A DNA stretch of 64,000 bases from CATQHD01 sp965243165 (lineage in GTDB: Bacteria > Actinomycetota > Acidimicrobiia > Spongiisociales > Spongiisociaceae): assembly GCA_965243165.1 (NCBI GenBank), contig OZ251535.1, positions 806,001 to 870,000 of the forward strand, written 5' to 3'. The position numbers were made by a program, and so were the translations under genes. The notes under the pieces are model-generated. The model saw nothing but the letters and a program-made list of their open reading frames with translations. It did no database searches and was not told the DNA's origin. Below, one piece after another: positions 41,780 through 50,261 of this stretch (its first letter is position 1; each line of letters starts with the position of its first letter).

Positions 41780-42507
41780 GCGGGGGGGAGGCGGCGGAAG
41801 CCCCGGTGTTGGAGTTCCGGGGTGTGCACACCCACTACGGACCGGTTCACGTCCTCAAGGACGTGAACATCTCCATACGTAAAGGGCAGATCGTGTGCCT
41901 GCTGGGCGGCAACGCCTCCGGCAAGACCACCACCCTCAAAACCGTCCTCGGCATGGTGGAACCCACCGCCGGGGAGGTGGCGGTCGCCGGCCGGACGGTC
42001 AATGGATGGCGCACCGCCGACATCGTGAAGCTGGGGGTGTCGATGGTTCCCGAGAACCGCCGCCTCTTCAAGCGCATGACCGTGAAGGAGAACCTGGAGA
42101 TCGGCGCCTACCTGCGCTCCGGCGGCCTGTCCGCCGACTACGACCGGGTGCTGGAGATGTTTCCGCGGCTGAAGGAGCGGCTGGGTCAGCGGGCCGGCAC
42201 CCTCTCGGGGGGCGAACAGCAGATGGCGGCGGTGGGCCGGGCGCTGATGGCCGACCCCAAGGTGCTGCTCATGGACGAGCCGTCGATGGGTCTGGCGCCG
42301 GTGCTGGTGGCCCAGAACTTCGAGCTGATCCAGCAGATCAACGAGGCCGGCGCCACGGTGTTCGTAGTGGAGCAGAACGCCAACATGGCCCTGTCGATCG
42401 CCGACTACGGATATGTGCTCCAGACCGGGCAGGTGGTGCTGGCCGACACCGCCGCCAACCTGTTGGCCAACCCCGACATGCGCCGCGCCTACTTGGGGGA
42501 TGCTTGA
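41776..42507 (+). CDS. livF: Branched-chain amino acid ABC transporter ATP-binding protein LivF
   Basis: 243 aa from a GTG start. FRGVHTHYGPVHVLKDVNI, Walker A GGNASGKTT, MVPENRRLFKRMTVKENLEIG, the signature LSGGEQQMAAVGRAL and Walker B VLLMDEPSMGLAP are all present. It is the second ATPase of the importer. Confidence 0.93.
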   Translation: MSGGEAAEAPVLEFRGVHTHYGPVHVLKDVNISIRKGQIVCLLGGNASGKTTTLKTVLGMVEPTAGEVAVAGRTVNGWRTADIVKLGVSMVPENRRLFKRMTVKENLEIGAYLRSGGLSADYDRVLEMFPRLKERLGQRAGTLSGGEQQMAAVGRALMADPKVLLMDEPSMGLAPVLVAQNFELIQQINEAGATVFVVEQNANMALSIADYGYVLQTGQVVLADTAANLLANPDMRRAYLGDA

Positions 42508-42554
42508 CACCCGCCGGGATATACTGAGGCCTGCCGAAGAAGGAGGCAAGGCCA

Positions 42555-42779
42555 ATGGAAGCGAGGGTGTCGCCGCAATTCACCACCGCCGTGGTGTGCA
42601 CCATATTTCTGGGGTTTTTGGGTATAGACAGGATGGTGATCGGCCGGGTCGGCCTGGGGATAGCGAAGCTGCTGTTGGGGTGGGCGACCTTGGGCGTCTG
42701 GGTGATCGTCGATGCGGTGCTCGTCTGCACGGGCAAGGCGGTCGACGGCGCCGGCAGGCCCCTCATCGAATACAAGTAG
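42555..42779 (+). CDS. TM2-domain protein
   Basis: 74 aa. Two hydrophobic segments joined by a short polar turn: FLGFLGIDRMVIGRVGLGIAK followed by LLGWATLGVWVIVDAVLV, the TM2 (Pfam TM2) pattern. AAGGAGG precedes the ATG. It lies between livF and a second binding-protein gene. Role unknown. Confidence 0.8.
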   Translation: MEARVSPQFTTAVVCTIFLGFLGIDRMVIGRVGLGIAKLLLGWATLGVWVIVDAVLVCTGKAVDGAGRPLIEYK

Positions 42780-42797
42780 CAGGATCGGGCAGCAGGG

Positions 42798-44084
42798 ATG
42801 AGCCGCGGTCGGCTTCTTCTGGCGGCGGCGGCCCTGTCGGCGGCCGCCTGCGCCGGCGGGGAGGAGGGCGCGCCCCCCGATGCGGCCGCTTCCCCCGTTT
42901 CCTCCGCTCCTGCGGCCGCCGCCGGGCCGCCGGAGGGCGTGCGGCTGCAGCCGGGGGAGAAGATCCGAATCCGATCCATGCATGTGGTCAGCGGCGACCT
43001 GGCCGGCCTGGGCATTCCCCACCACCGCATCTCGCAGATGGCGGTGGAGGACTACGGCCCGATCAGCGGCTGGGAAGTGGAGCTGGGCGAGGCGGTGGAC
43101 AGCCTGTGCACGGCGGAGGGGGGAGCGGCGGCGGCCGAACAGGTGCTGGCCGGCCCTCCGGCGGCGGGGGTGCTGGGCACCTCCTGCTCTTCGGCGGCGG
43201 GCGCCGCCATGCCGCTGCTGTCGGAGGCCGGGTGGGCGATGGTCTCCTCGGGCAACACCTCCCCGGCCCTGACCTCCGATCTGGCGGGCTCGCCGGGCGC
43301 GGACCGGCGCCCCGGTTACTACCGGGTGTCGCACAACGATCTTCATCAGGGGTACGCCGTGGCCGAATTCGTCAACCACCAGCTGGGGTTGGGCTCCGCC
43401 GCGGTCATCCACGAGGGCGATTCATATTCGGAGGGCATGGCTGGCGCCTTCGCGGACGTGTTCACCCGGTTCGGGGGCGAGGTGACCGGATCCGCCCTGG
43501 CCGACGGCGATCCGGCGGACGTCGCCCCGCTGCTGGAGGAACTGGCGGCCGCCTCCCCGCAGGCGCTGTTCTTTCCGTACTACCCGCCGCGGGGCGACGC
43601 GTTCGTGCAGCAGGCGGAGGGGGTCGCGGGCTTGGCGGACACCGTCTTCGTGGGCTACGGGTCGGAGGCGGGCGGAGAGTTCGACCTTCCCGCCTCGAGG
43701 GTGCTGTATCTGTCCCTCCCGGATCAACGGTTCGAGGGCAACCGCAACGCCGCCACCGGCCTCACGTTCGACCAGCTGCGGGCGGACTACGAATCCCGTT
43801 ACGGCGAGCCGCTGACCGCTCCTTTCGGGGCCCACGCCTACGACGCGGCGGTGATGCTGCTGCAGGCCGTCGAATCGGTCATGATCGAACAGGACGGGGT
43901 GCTGTTCATCGACCGGGCCGCGTTGCGGGCCGCCTTGTCCGCCGCCGAACTCGACGGGATCACCGGTCCGATCTCCTGCGACGCCTACGGGGACTGCGCC
44001 TCCGCCCGCATCATCCTGGTGGACGCCAGACTGTCCGGTTCCGGCGGCCTCATGGACAACATCGCTTTCTCCTACCAGCCCTGA
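42798..44084 (+). CDS. LivK-type substrate-binding lipoprotein, second copy
   Basis: 428 aa with lipobox SAAAC near residue 18 and one Peripla_BP_6 domain. It is a clear paralogue of each half of the 35471 protein (IRIRSMHVVSGDLAGLGIP, GTSCSSAAGAAMPLL, NTSPALTSDLAGS, HNDLHQGYAVAEF, GNRNAATGLTFDQ) but has normal C-ending codons throughout. It probably supplies the same LivHMGF importer with a different specificity. Confidence 0.88.
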   Translation: MSRGRLLLAAAALSAAACAGGEEGAPPDAAASPVSSAPAAAAGPPEGVRLQPGEKIRIRSMHVVSGDLAGLGIPHHRISQMAVEDYGPISGWEVELGEAVDSLCTAEGGAAAAEQVLAGPPAAGVLGTSCSSAAGAAMPLLSEAGWAMVSSGNTSPALTSDLAGSPGADRRPGYYRVSHNDLHQGYAVAEFVNHQLGLGSAAVIHEGDSYSEGMAGAFADVFTRFGGEVTGSALADGDPADVAPLLEELAAASPQALFFPYYPPRGDAFVQQAEGVAGLADTVFVGYGSEAGGEFDLPASRVLYLSLPDQRFEGNRNAATGLTFDQLRADYESRYGEPLTAPFGAHAYDAAVMLLQAVESVMIEQDGVLFIDRAALRAALSAAELDGITGPISCDAYGDCASARIILVDARLSGSGGLMDNIAFSYQP

Positions 44085-44478
44085 GCGGCCGGTTGTCACA
44101 CTCCCCTGATACCTTGTCGGGGACGCACACCGCAGCCGATCCGGATGCTGCGGTCATACAGAGGCCGCCCGCCCCGGAGGCGGGTTTCCATCCCGGCGCC
44201 GCCGGCGGGAAGCCCAAGCCCCCAAGGGCGCGCGGCCGGCCGAGCTGCGCCGAGGCGGGTCGGGCGCAGGGGGCCTCGACGCGCCCCCGGCGCCCGAAGA
44301 CCGCGGTTCGGAGGCGGCGGGGGCGGGGCCCGGCGAAGCCGGGGAGCGGGCCGGAGAACGCGAAAAATGCCTTCGTCCGGCCGGCCTCGGCTCGGTTGAT
44401 CCGCCTGCCGGCGCCTTCAGGCCGAGAGGCGCGGCGAAACAGCCTTCGGGCCGGGGCGGAGTAGAATGGGGCCGGCCC
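44085..44478. other. Gap before the tRNA genes, no gene supported
   Basis: Open frames here are shadows without start signals. A short hairpin CCCGCC ... GGCGGG at about 44168-44184 followed by TTT could end the liv transcript. Confidence 0.5.
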
Positions 44479-44551
44479 GCCGGGTTAGCTCAGTCGGTAG
44501 AGCGCTTCTCTTGTAAAGAAGTTGTCACCGGTTCGATTCCGGTACCCGGCT
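44479..44551 (+). tRNA. tRNA-Thr (anticodon TGT)
   Basis: GCCGGGT and ACCCGGC pair as the acceptor stem; TAGCTCAGTCGGTAGAGC is a standard D-arm; the anticodon loop CTTGTAA has TGT; GGTTCGATTCC is the T-arm. No CCA is encoded. It is the t6A-requiring type read by the tsa products. Confidence 0.96.
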
Positions 44552-44558
44552 CCTGTCC

Positions 44559-44631
44559 GCCCGCGTAGCTCAGGGGATAGAGCAACCGCCTCCTAAGCGG
44601 TAGGCCGCAGGTTCGAATCCTGCCGCGGGCG
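44559..44631 (+). tRNA. tRNA-Arg (anticodon CCT)
   Basis: GCCCGCG and CGCGGGC form the acceptor stem; the anticodon loop CTCCTAA gives CCT (codon AGG); GGTTCGAATCC is the T-arm. Only 7 bp separates it from tRNA-Thr. No CCA is encoded. Confidence 0.96.
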
Positions 44632-44659
44632 CTTTCGACTGCGGCCGATGGATTCAGGG

Positions 44660-44840
44660 CCGGTTGCGCCGGTTCATCAGCCTGTACATTTCCCAGGCCC
44701 CTGAACCGGCGGAGTTCGACCCGCTGGCGAAACCCCGTCTCCCGTCGGTATCAGACGGTTTTCTTGCCGTATGCCCCGGGCCGGAAGGATGCGGCGCGTA
44801 TTTCAATTCAGATTCAATGCCCGCCCGCTCTCGTGAAGGA
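44660..44840 (-). repeat. Dispersed intergenic repeat, copy 5 (minus orientation)
   Basis: On the minus strand ACGAGAGCGGGCGGGC, then CGCATCCTTCCGGCC, GTCTGAT and, 111 bp after the CTTCCG, TGTACAGGCTGATGAACCGG. It lies directly after the two tRNA genes. Confidence 0.65.
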
Positions 44841-45194
44841 TCAGGGCGGGGCTTCAGGCCGCAGGCGGGCGGCCAGAGAGGGTATGTCTCGGAAGAACTT
44901 CGAGCGGGGCAGGGCTTCGTCCGCGCCCGCCCGCCCCGCCGCCTCCAGCGCTTCGGTGTTCACGTGGGGGCCGTAGGCGAGGCAGGGCAGATGCCTGGAC
45001 GACGCCTCCGCGATCACCGCCAAGGCGGCCGGGTGCTCCAGGTCGACCAGGACGCCGTCCAGGGACGGGGGGAGGCCGGGCCCGGTCAGCTGCAGCGCAT
45101 CCCAGCCGGCCCGATCCAGACCCGCTTCCAGCTTGGAGCGGTCGATGAGGTTGCGGGTGAGCAGCCCCGCCCGCCCCGGCGCCGCCCCGCTCAT
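44841..45194 (-). CDS. Receiver-like small protein
   Basis: 117 aa, alpha/beta, with the shape of a response-regulator receiver domain (VLVDLEHPAALAVIAEA, LPCLAYGPHVNTEAL, GADEALPRSKFFRDI), but no clear phosphorylation-site Asp context. I know related stand-alone proteins in actinobacteria without a function. It starts in ATGA overlap with the CvpA-CAP gene. Confidence 0.6.
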   Translation of the reverse strand: MSGAAPGRAGLLTRNLIDRSKLEAGLDRAGWDALQLTGPGLPPSLDGVLVDLEHPAALAVIAEASSRHLPCLAYGPHVNTEALEAAGRAGADEALPRSKFFRDIPSLAARLRPEAPP

Positions 45195-46156
45195 CCGGTG
45201 AACACCTGCACCACCATGAGGCCCATCGGCCCCTCGACGGCCGAGATGCCCACCCTGGTGAAAGCCGGGTCGAGCATCGCGGCGCGGTGGGGGGGCGAAG
45301 CCAGCAGCCCTTCGTGCACAGTGCTGACCGCAGGAGAGAGGGCCAGGTTCTCGCCCGCCGCCCGGAAGGGGATGCCTTCGGTCTTCAGCCGTTCGCCCAC
45401 AGTCCCTGTAACCGGCGACAAGTGCGAGAAGTACCCTTCCTCGTACATCTCCCGCCCGTGGCGCCCGGCCACCGCCGCCAAGGCGTCCGACCAGGCCGCC
45501 GCCCCCTCTCCTTCCTCGATCCTGGCCATGTTGAGCAGGTCGAACAGTTCGACGGCGGCGTCGGGCCGGTCGACGAGGGCCGGGGCCTCCGCCGCCGGAA
45601 TGTCCACCCGGTCTTCGCCGTCGACCACCACCCGCGAATCTCCGATGTACCGGGAGATGTTCACATAGGATTCGAGCAGCCGGTCGCCCAGCATCCGGCT
45701 GACCGCCGGAGCGGCCGCCGCCGCCCGCTCCTCCACCAGCCGGGCGGCGCGGGATTCGGCGAGGCGGCTCTCCATCCAGGGCGGCGGCGAAGGCACAGCC
45801 GCCGCCAGCAGGAGCAGCAGGGCGGCCGCGGCCGCGAACCCGGCGCCCGACAGCAGCGCCCCGGCGATCCGGTCTACGGGGCGGAAGGGGCCCAATAGCT
45901 CCGGCAGCCGCCTGGCCGCCAGGCTCCCCCCGGCGAGGATGACGAGGAAAACGGCCGCGGAGCTGATCCACCTCGAGGCCAGCGCGTCGGCGCCCGTCCA
46001 GGATTCCACCAGCCCGGCGCCGGCGGGGCCGGTGCGGTATCCCACCCAGAGCGCCGCGGCCAACACCGCCAAGCGGGCGGCCGACCGGATGAACCCGCGG
46101 CGGTAACCCATCAGCAGGGCGCCCAGCAGCGCCAGCCCCAGCAGCAGATCCAGCAC
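45191..46156 (-). CDS. CvpA-like membrane domain fused to CAP/SCP-type secreted domain
   Basis: About 321 aa from a GTG 7 bp after the upstream stop; the frame continues upstream inside that gene but without similarity. Four hydrophobic segments (residues about 1-130: GYRRGFIRSAARLAVL, FRPVDRIAGALLSGAG) form a CvpA-type unit, then an extracellular CAP domain with LNMARIEEGEGAAAWSDALAAVAGRHG, YFSHLSPV, GENLALS and HRAAMLDPAFTRVGIS. CAP domains may bind cell wall or lipids; CvpA-CAP fusions suggest an envelope-stress or wall-related job. Confidence 0.82.
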   Translation of the reverse strand: MLDLLLGLALLGALLMGYRRGFIRSAARLAVLAAALWVGYRTGPAGAGLVESWTGADALASRWISSAAVFLVILAGGSLAARRLPELLGPFRPVDRIAGALLSGAGFAAAAALLLLLAAAVPSPPPWMESRLAESRAARLVEERAAAAAPAVSRMLGDRLLESYVNISRYIGDSRVVVDGEDRVDIPAAEAPALVDRPDAAVELFDLLNMARIEEGEGAAAWSDALAAVAGRHGREMYEEGYFSHLSPVTGTVGERLKTEGIPFRAAGENLALSPAVSTVHEGLLASPPHRAAMLDPAFTRVGISAVEGPMGLMVVQVFTG

Positions 46157-46163
46157 CCGGGGG

Positions 46164-47498
46164 TCAGCTCCCGGGCGGACGGAGCGGGTCGGAGAGTTCG
46201 TCCGGGCGCCGCCCGGGCCCGCCGTCCGGCGGGGCGGACCGCGCTTCATCGGCGCCCCCGGCCCGCCCGTCGGCTTCTTCAGAGGCCGCCGCGGCGCCGC
46301 CTGCCTCGCTGCTGTCCGGCAGCTCCTCATAGCGCCCGCGCCGCAGCCGTTCCCGCAGAGATTCGGCTTCGTATTCCACCACGATGGCCTGCGCCGCCTG
46401 GTCCCAAGACTCGCCCAGCACCCGCGTGCGCCAGAAGTGCCCGATCACGATCTTCAGCACCGCGGTGACGGGCACGGCGATGAGCACCCCGAACACGCCT
46501 CCCAACGAACCCCCGGCCAGCAGGGACAGGATGATGGTGGCCGGATTCAGGTGAACCGCCACCCGCAGGATCATGGGGCTGACGAAGTGGTTGTCCAGCT
46601 GCTGAATGGCCAGGAACGCCGCCGCCACCCACAACGCCCGGATGGGGTCGCCCACCATCAGGGCGGTCGAGACCCCCAGGGCGCCCCCCACCCACGGCCC
46701 GATGAACGGGACGATGTTGAGCAGGCCCGCGATCATCCCCACGATCAGCCAGAAAGGCAGGTCGAGCAGGCGCAGGGCCAGGCTGGACAGCAGGCCGACG
46801 ATGAGCGCCACCAGCAGCTGGCCGCGGATGAAGCCGCCCACCGCCTTCCCGATCTGGCGCGCCAGGTAGAAGGCCTCGGCCCGGTCGTCGGCGGGGACCA
46901 TGCGGTTGGCGGCCCTCTTGAGGTTGGGGGCGTCCACCAGGATGTAGAAGGCCAACACCGGGGCCAGCAGCACCGCCACCGCCGTTTCCAGGACCCCCCG
47001 GGCGATTTCGGTCAGCTGGCCGAACCACCCGGAAGAGCCGATGTCCAAGTTGGAGAACCAGCTGCTCAAGTTGCCGGAAAGGTTCTCCAACCCCGGGACG
47101 CTGCTGAGGATGCTGAGCCGGTCGGTCAAGCCGGAGATGAAGTCAGTGGCGTTGTCGACTGCCCGGGGGAACTGTTCCACCAGGCCGGCGGTCTGGTCTC
47201 TGATGAGGGGGACGATCGCGGCGCCGATCATGATCAGCACCCCGCCCAGCAGGAGATAGGAGAGGCAGCCGCCCGCCGCCCTGGGCACCTTGATCCGCTC
47301 CAACCGGTCCACCACCGGATTGAACAGAAAGATGATGATCAACGCCAGGATGAGGGGGGGCCAGATGACCCTCAGCTGGATGATCAGCCAAACCAGCAGG
47401 GCCGCCACCGCGCAGACCCCCACGATGCTCCAAGCCGCCACGCCGGTGTGGCGCAGCCACTCGAAGCGCCTGCTTTCAGAGTGCTCTTCCAGGTTCAT
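46164..47498 (-). CDS. AI-2E/PerM family membrane protein
   Basis: 444 aa with about 8 membrane segments. AWSIVGVCAVAALLVWL begins the first; the family marks PPLILALIIIFLFNPVVDRLER, GLLNIVPFIGPWVGGALG and QQLDNHFVSPMILRVAVHLNP are present. The C-terminal 70 residues are soluble, acidic and low-complexity. The family includes TqsA and various transporters; substrate unknown here. It precedes the CvpA-CAP gene by 7 bp. Confidence 0.9.
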   Translation of the reverse strand: MNLEEHSESRRFEWLRHTGVAAWSIVGVCAVAALLVWLIIQLRVIWPPLILALIIIFLFNPVVDRLERIKVPRAAGGCLSYLLLGGVLIMIGAAIVPLIRDQTAGLVEQFPRAVDNATDFISGLTDRLSILSSVPGLENLSGNLSSWFSNLDIGSSGWFGQLTEIARGVLETAVAVLLAPVLAFYILVDAPNLKRAANRMVPADDRAEAFYLARQIGKAVGGFIRGQLLVALIVGLLSSLALRLLDLPFWLIVGMIAGLLNIVPFIGPWVGGALGVSTALMVGDPIRALWVAAAFLAIQQLDNHFVSPMILRVAVHLNPATIILSLLAGGSLGGVFGVLIAVPVTAVLKIVIGHFWRTRVLGESWDQAAQAIVVEYEAESLRERLRRGRYEELPDSSEAGGAAAASEEADGRAGGADEARSAPPDGGPGRRPDELSDPLRPPGS

Positions 47499-47537
47499 CC
47501 ATGATCCTTCCTCGTCCGCCGCCGGCCCGTCCGGCTG

Positions 47538-48488
47538 TCAGCCGTTCTCCCGGCCGCCCTGCCTCCATTGTTCCACCGCCAGATCGGAATCGACGGCGGC
47601 TCTGATCAGATACCGGCCGCCGCCCTTGCCCGCATACCGCCGCCCGGCGGCGGTCATCTCCCAGCCCGGCCCCACCCTCCCCGGTCCGATCAGCTCCACG
47701 GCTGCGTCCCAGGGGACTTCCAGCGTCAGCCGCCCGCGGACGTCGACCGCAACCTCCCCGGACGGGCCGCCCAGGCGGACCCGTCCGCCTCCGGCCTGCA
47801 CCCGGAGGGAGTCCAGCGCCGCTCCGGTCAGATCGGCGTCCAGGCGGGCGGCCCGCACCGTCAAAGTCCATCTCGGATAAGCGGAGATCGAGGTTACCCA
47901 TCCGGCCGATCCGTACCATCCCGGATCGGGGCTTTCCCGCAGCCGGACGGCGGCTTCACCGTCGATCCACACCTCCGAGCTCAGGGCCGGGGCGGTGCGC
48001 CCGCCCGCCCGCAGGGGGGCCGCCTCGTAGAGCCGCGCGGCGGCGGCGTCCAGTTCCACCGCCCCGGTGGTTTCTATGTCCAGGGAGGCGGCGGCGGGCC
48101 CGTTCTCCACCGCTGGTCCGGCCAGGCCGCCCCCCGCCGACGGCAGCGCCCCCCACCCGGCCAGGTGCAGGCCCGCCCCGATGAACAGCCAGATCAGCAG
48201 GATGAGGGGGGCGGCCGCGGAGGGGCTGAGCCGGGCAGCCCGGCGGTGAGCCCTTGGGATGCGGCGCCGGATGAACAGCGGCCCGACGGTGAGTACCCAC
48301 CCCGGCCAGAGCGAGGCGCAGTCGAGCAGGACGGCCCTCATCACCCAGCCCGCCTGCGCCGCCCCCGCCAGCCCCAGCGCCGCCAGCGCCAAAGCGGCCC
48401 AAGCGTATCCGGGCCGCAGCCGGCGCCGTTCGAGGGGGCGGCCCGGACGGAAGAAACCGGGTTCGGCGGCGCCGGAAGGTCCGATCAC
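47538..48488 (-). CDS. Membrane protein with toast_rack-like extracellular region
   Basis: 316 aa from a GTG overlapping the upstream stop by 4 bp. Two or three hydrophobic segments (AWAALALAALGLAGAAQAGWV, APLILLIWLFIGAGLHLAGW) are followed by a beta-rich domain (LDADLTGAALDSLRVQAGGG, GEVAVDVRGRLTLEVPWDAA) like the toast_rack or LiaF-like beta-helix. Such proteins act in envelope sensing. Assignment is by pattern. Confidence 0.6.
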   Translation of the reverse strand: MIGPSGAAEPGFFRPGRPLERRRLRPGYAWAALALAALGLAGAAQAGWVMRAVLLDCASLWPGWVLTVGPLFIRRRIPRAHRRAARLSPSAAAPLILLIWLFIGAGLHLAGWGALPSAGGGLAGPAVENGPAAASLDIETTGAVELDAAAARLYEAAPLRAGGRTAPALSSEVWIDGEAAVRLRESPDPGWYGSAGWVTSISAYPRWTLTVRAARLDADLTGAALDSLRVQAGGGRVRLGGPSGEVAVDVRGRLTLEVPWDAAVELIGPGRVGPGWEMTAAGRRYAGKGGGRYLIRAAVDSDLAVEQWRQGGRENG

Positions 48489-49096
48489 TCGAGGTGCGAC
48501 GCCCCCAGCACCACGGTCAGATGGGCGCGGGGCGCATCGCCGGTGAAGGGTTCGACGTTGGCGTCGGGTAAGGCTTCCGCCAGCGCTTCCGCCTCTCTTT
48601 CGAACCCCTCCAGATACCACACGACAGAGGTTTCGAAGGGGGAGGGGTGGTTGTCGGGGCTCTCGGTGCGGTACCCGAGCTCGGACAGCTGCTCGGTCAC
48701 CCGGCCGGCCAACCCGGCTGTTTGGGTGGAGTTGAGCACCAGCACGATTATCTGACCGGGTTCCCTCATGGGCGGCGGCCCTGCGGGAGGCAAGGTGGGG
48801 GCGGTGGAGGTAGTCGGCGCGGCGGGGGCGGCGGCGGTGGTCGATGCAGCAGCAGCGGTGGTGGTCGGCGCGGCGGCGGTGACGGCGGTGACGGCGGTTG
48901 CGGGGGCGGTCGGGGCGGTTGCCGCGGAGGTCTGCTCGGAGGCGGCGGGGGCCGGTTGCTCTCCGCCGCCGATCAGCAGACGCGCCGCGAAGACCAGCAC
49001 GGAGACGGCGGCGGCCGCCAGCACGGCCCGCACCGCCAGGCGCATCAGGTCGCGCCGCAAGCGTCTCCGATCCTGGGAAGCGTGTCTTCCTGGCAT
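48485..49096 (-). CDS. LytR C-terminal domain protein
   Basis: 203 aa. The ATG giving MPGRHASQDRRRLRRDLMRL is preferred because one membrane segment (AVLAAAAVSVLVFAARLLI) follows at the usual distance; an upstream ATG gives a basic tail. A long Ala/Thr linker (VTAAAPTTTAAAASTT) leads to a LytR_C domain: IIVLVLNSTQTAGLAGRVTEQLSELGYR ... VVWYLEGFEREAEALAEAL. In actinobacteria this gene sits beside DUF3263, as here. Confidence 0.85.
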   Translation of the reverse strand: MPGRHASQDRRRLRRDLMRLAVRAVLAAAAVSVLVFAARLLIGGGEQPAPAASEQTSAATAPTAPATAVTAVTAAAPTTTAAAASTTAAAPAAPTTSTAPTLPPAGPPPMREPGQIIVLVLNSTQTAGLAGRVTEQLSELGYRTESPDNHPSPFETSVVWYLEGFEREAEALAEALPDANVEPFTGDAPRAHLTVVLGASHLE

Positions 49097-49221
49097 CGAA
49101 CACTCCTGTCTGCGGGCTGCGCGTAGAGGGCCGGCCGACAGGTTACGCCGCCGGCCTCTCGAACACCGCAGGAAGGGCCCGCCGCCCCTGCTCATCCGGC
49201 GGGCTGCCTATACCCGCCCTC

Positions 49222-49470
49222 TCAGTTCACCTTTCGGATAGACGCCTGCCGGTCGGGGGCGGCGGACGCCCGCAGCCGGCGAAGCCTTCTCACGGTCAGG
49301 GGATCGTAAGACAGGGCGGCCGGCTTGTCGAGCGCGGCCCTCAATGCGCGGTAATAAGCGGCGGCGCTGAATCCCAGCATATGGTGGATGTTGCGGTCCT
49401 TGGGGCCGGGCAGCCGCCACCATCCGCGTTCGAAATCCAGGACCTTCCGCTCCCGAGATGTGAGCATCAT
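49222..49470 (-). CDS. DUF3263 protein
   Basis: 82 aa. MLTSRERKVLDFERGWWRLPG, FSAAAYYRALRAALDKPAAL and DPLTVRRLRRLRA are the DUF3263 hallmarks, a small helix-turn-helix-like actinobacterial family. It stands next to LytR_C, its usual neighbour. The product is probably DNA-binding. Confidence 0.88.
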   Translation of the reverse strand: MMLTSRERKVLDFERGWWRLPGPKDRNIHHMLGFSAAAYYRALRAALDKPAALSYDPLTVRRLRRLRASAAPDRQASIRKVN

Positions 49471-49621
49471 GCGCGCAGGATATTGCCTCGAGGGGGGTAA
49501 TCGGGGTATTTACCCCGGCGCCCTGGAAAGGACGCCTGCCGCCGGAGCAGACGAGTAAGGTATCAGGTATGTAGACAGGTCATCTGGGACGGCAGCCGGG
49601 GGCGCGAGCGGGAGCAACTCG

Positions 49622-50218
49622 ATGGACAGCAAGGTATTCCAAAGCGTCGGGGTGGGCTTCGACCGAGCGGCGTTGGCCGATCTGCTCACCTTGTCGCGCC
49701 TGTTGTCGGTTCCTTTGCTCGTCTGGGTGACAGCCTCCCGCAGCCTCAACACGGTCATGATATTGGTGGGCTTGGCCTGGTGCAGCGACTACTTCGACGG
49801 GCGGCTGGCCCGGTCGGCCGAGCGGAAGACCCGCCTCAGCCAATGGGACCTGCGGGCCGATCTCTGGTTGGCGGCCGGGCTGGGGGCGGGCATGGGCATG
49901 GCCGGGTATTTCTCGTGGTGGGTGATCGCTCCCCTGGCCGGTTTGGTGTTCTTGGGGCCGATGGTGTTCACCAATCCGTCTCCGATGATGGTGGGGCTGG
50001 CGTGCCTCTACAGCATGTTCCTTTGGACGCTGGTCAGCCGGGGGGGTTGGTGGTGGCTCCCGGCCCTGTACCTGCTGGTTCTGCTGACAGCCGACTGGGA
50101 GAGGTTCAAAGGGGTGATAATGCCCGCCCTGTGGCGCAGTCTGTCGGCTCTGATTCCGGGGGAGCGCTTCAGGACGGAGAGCATGGTGCTGGACGACTGG
50201 GTCCGCCGCTCCAGATGA
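49622..50218 (+). CDS. CDP-alcohol phosphatidyltransferase-like membrane protein
   Basis: 198 aa with four to five membrane segments. The active-site loop reads D-Y-F-D-G-R-L-A-R then nine residues on SQWDLRAD. This keeps the Asp residues of the D-x2-D-G-x2-A-R-x8-G-x3-D-x3-D signature but the Gly before the third Asp is missing. Phospholipid synthases of this class join CDP-diacylglycerol to an alcohol. The altered motif makes activity less certain. A GGGAG ribosome-binding site precedes the ATG. Confidence 0.75.
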   Translation: MDSKVFQSVGVGFDRAALADLLTLSRLLSVPLLVWVTASRSLNTVMILVGLAWCSDYFDGRLARSAERKTRLSQWDLRADLWLAAGLGAGMGMAGYFSWWVIAPLAGLVFLGPMVFTNPSPMMVGLACLYSMFLWTLVSRGGWWWLPALYLLVLLTADWERFKGVIMPALWRSLSALIPGERFRTESMVLDDWVRRSR

Positions 50219-50261
50219 TCATGGGGCCCCGTAAGCGAGGGCCTTCCGGACGGCCGCCGCG

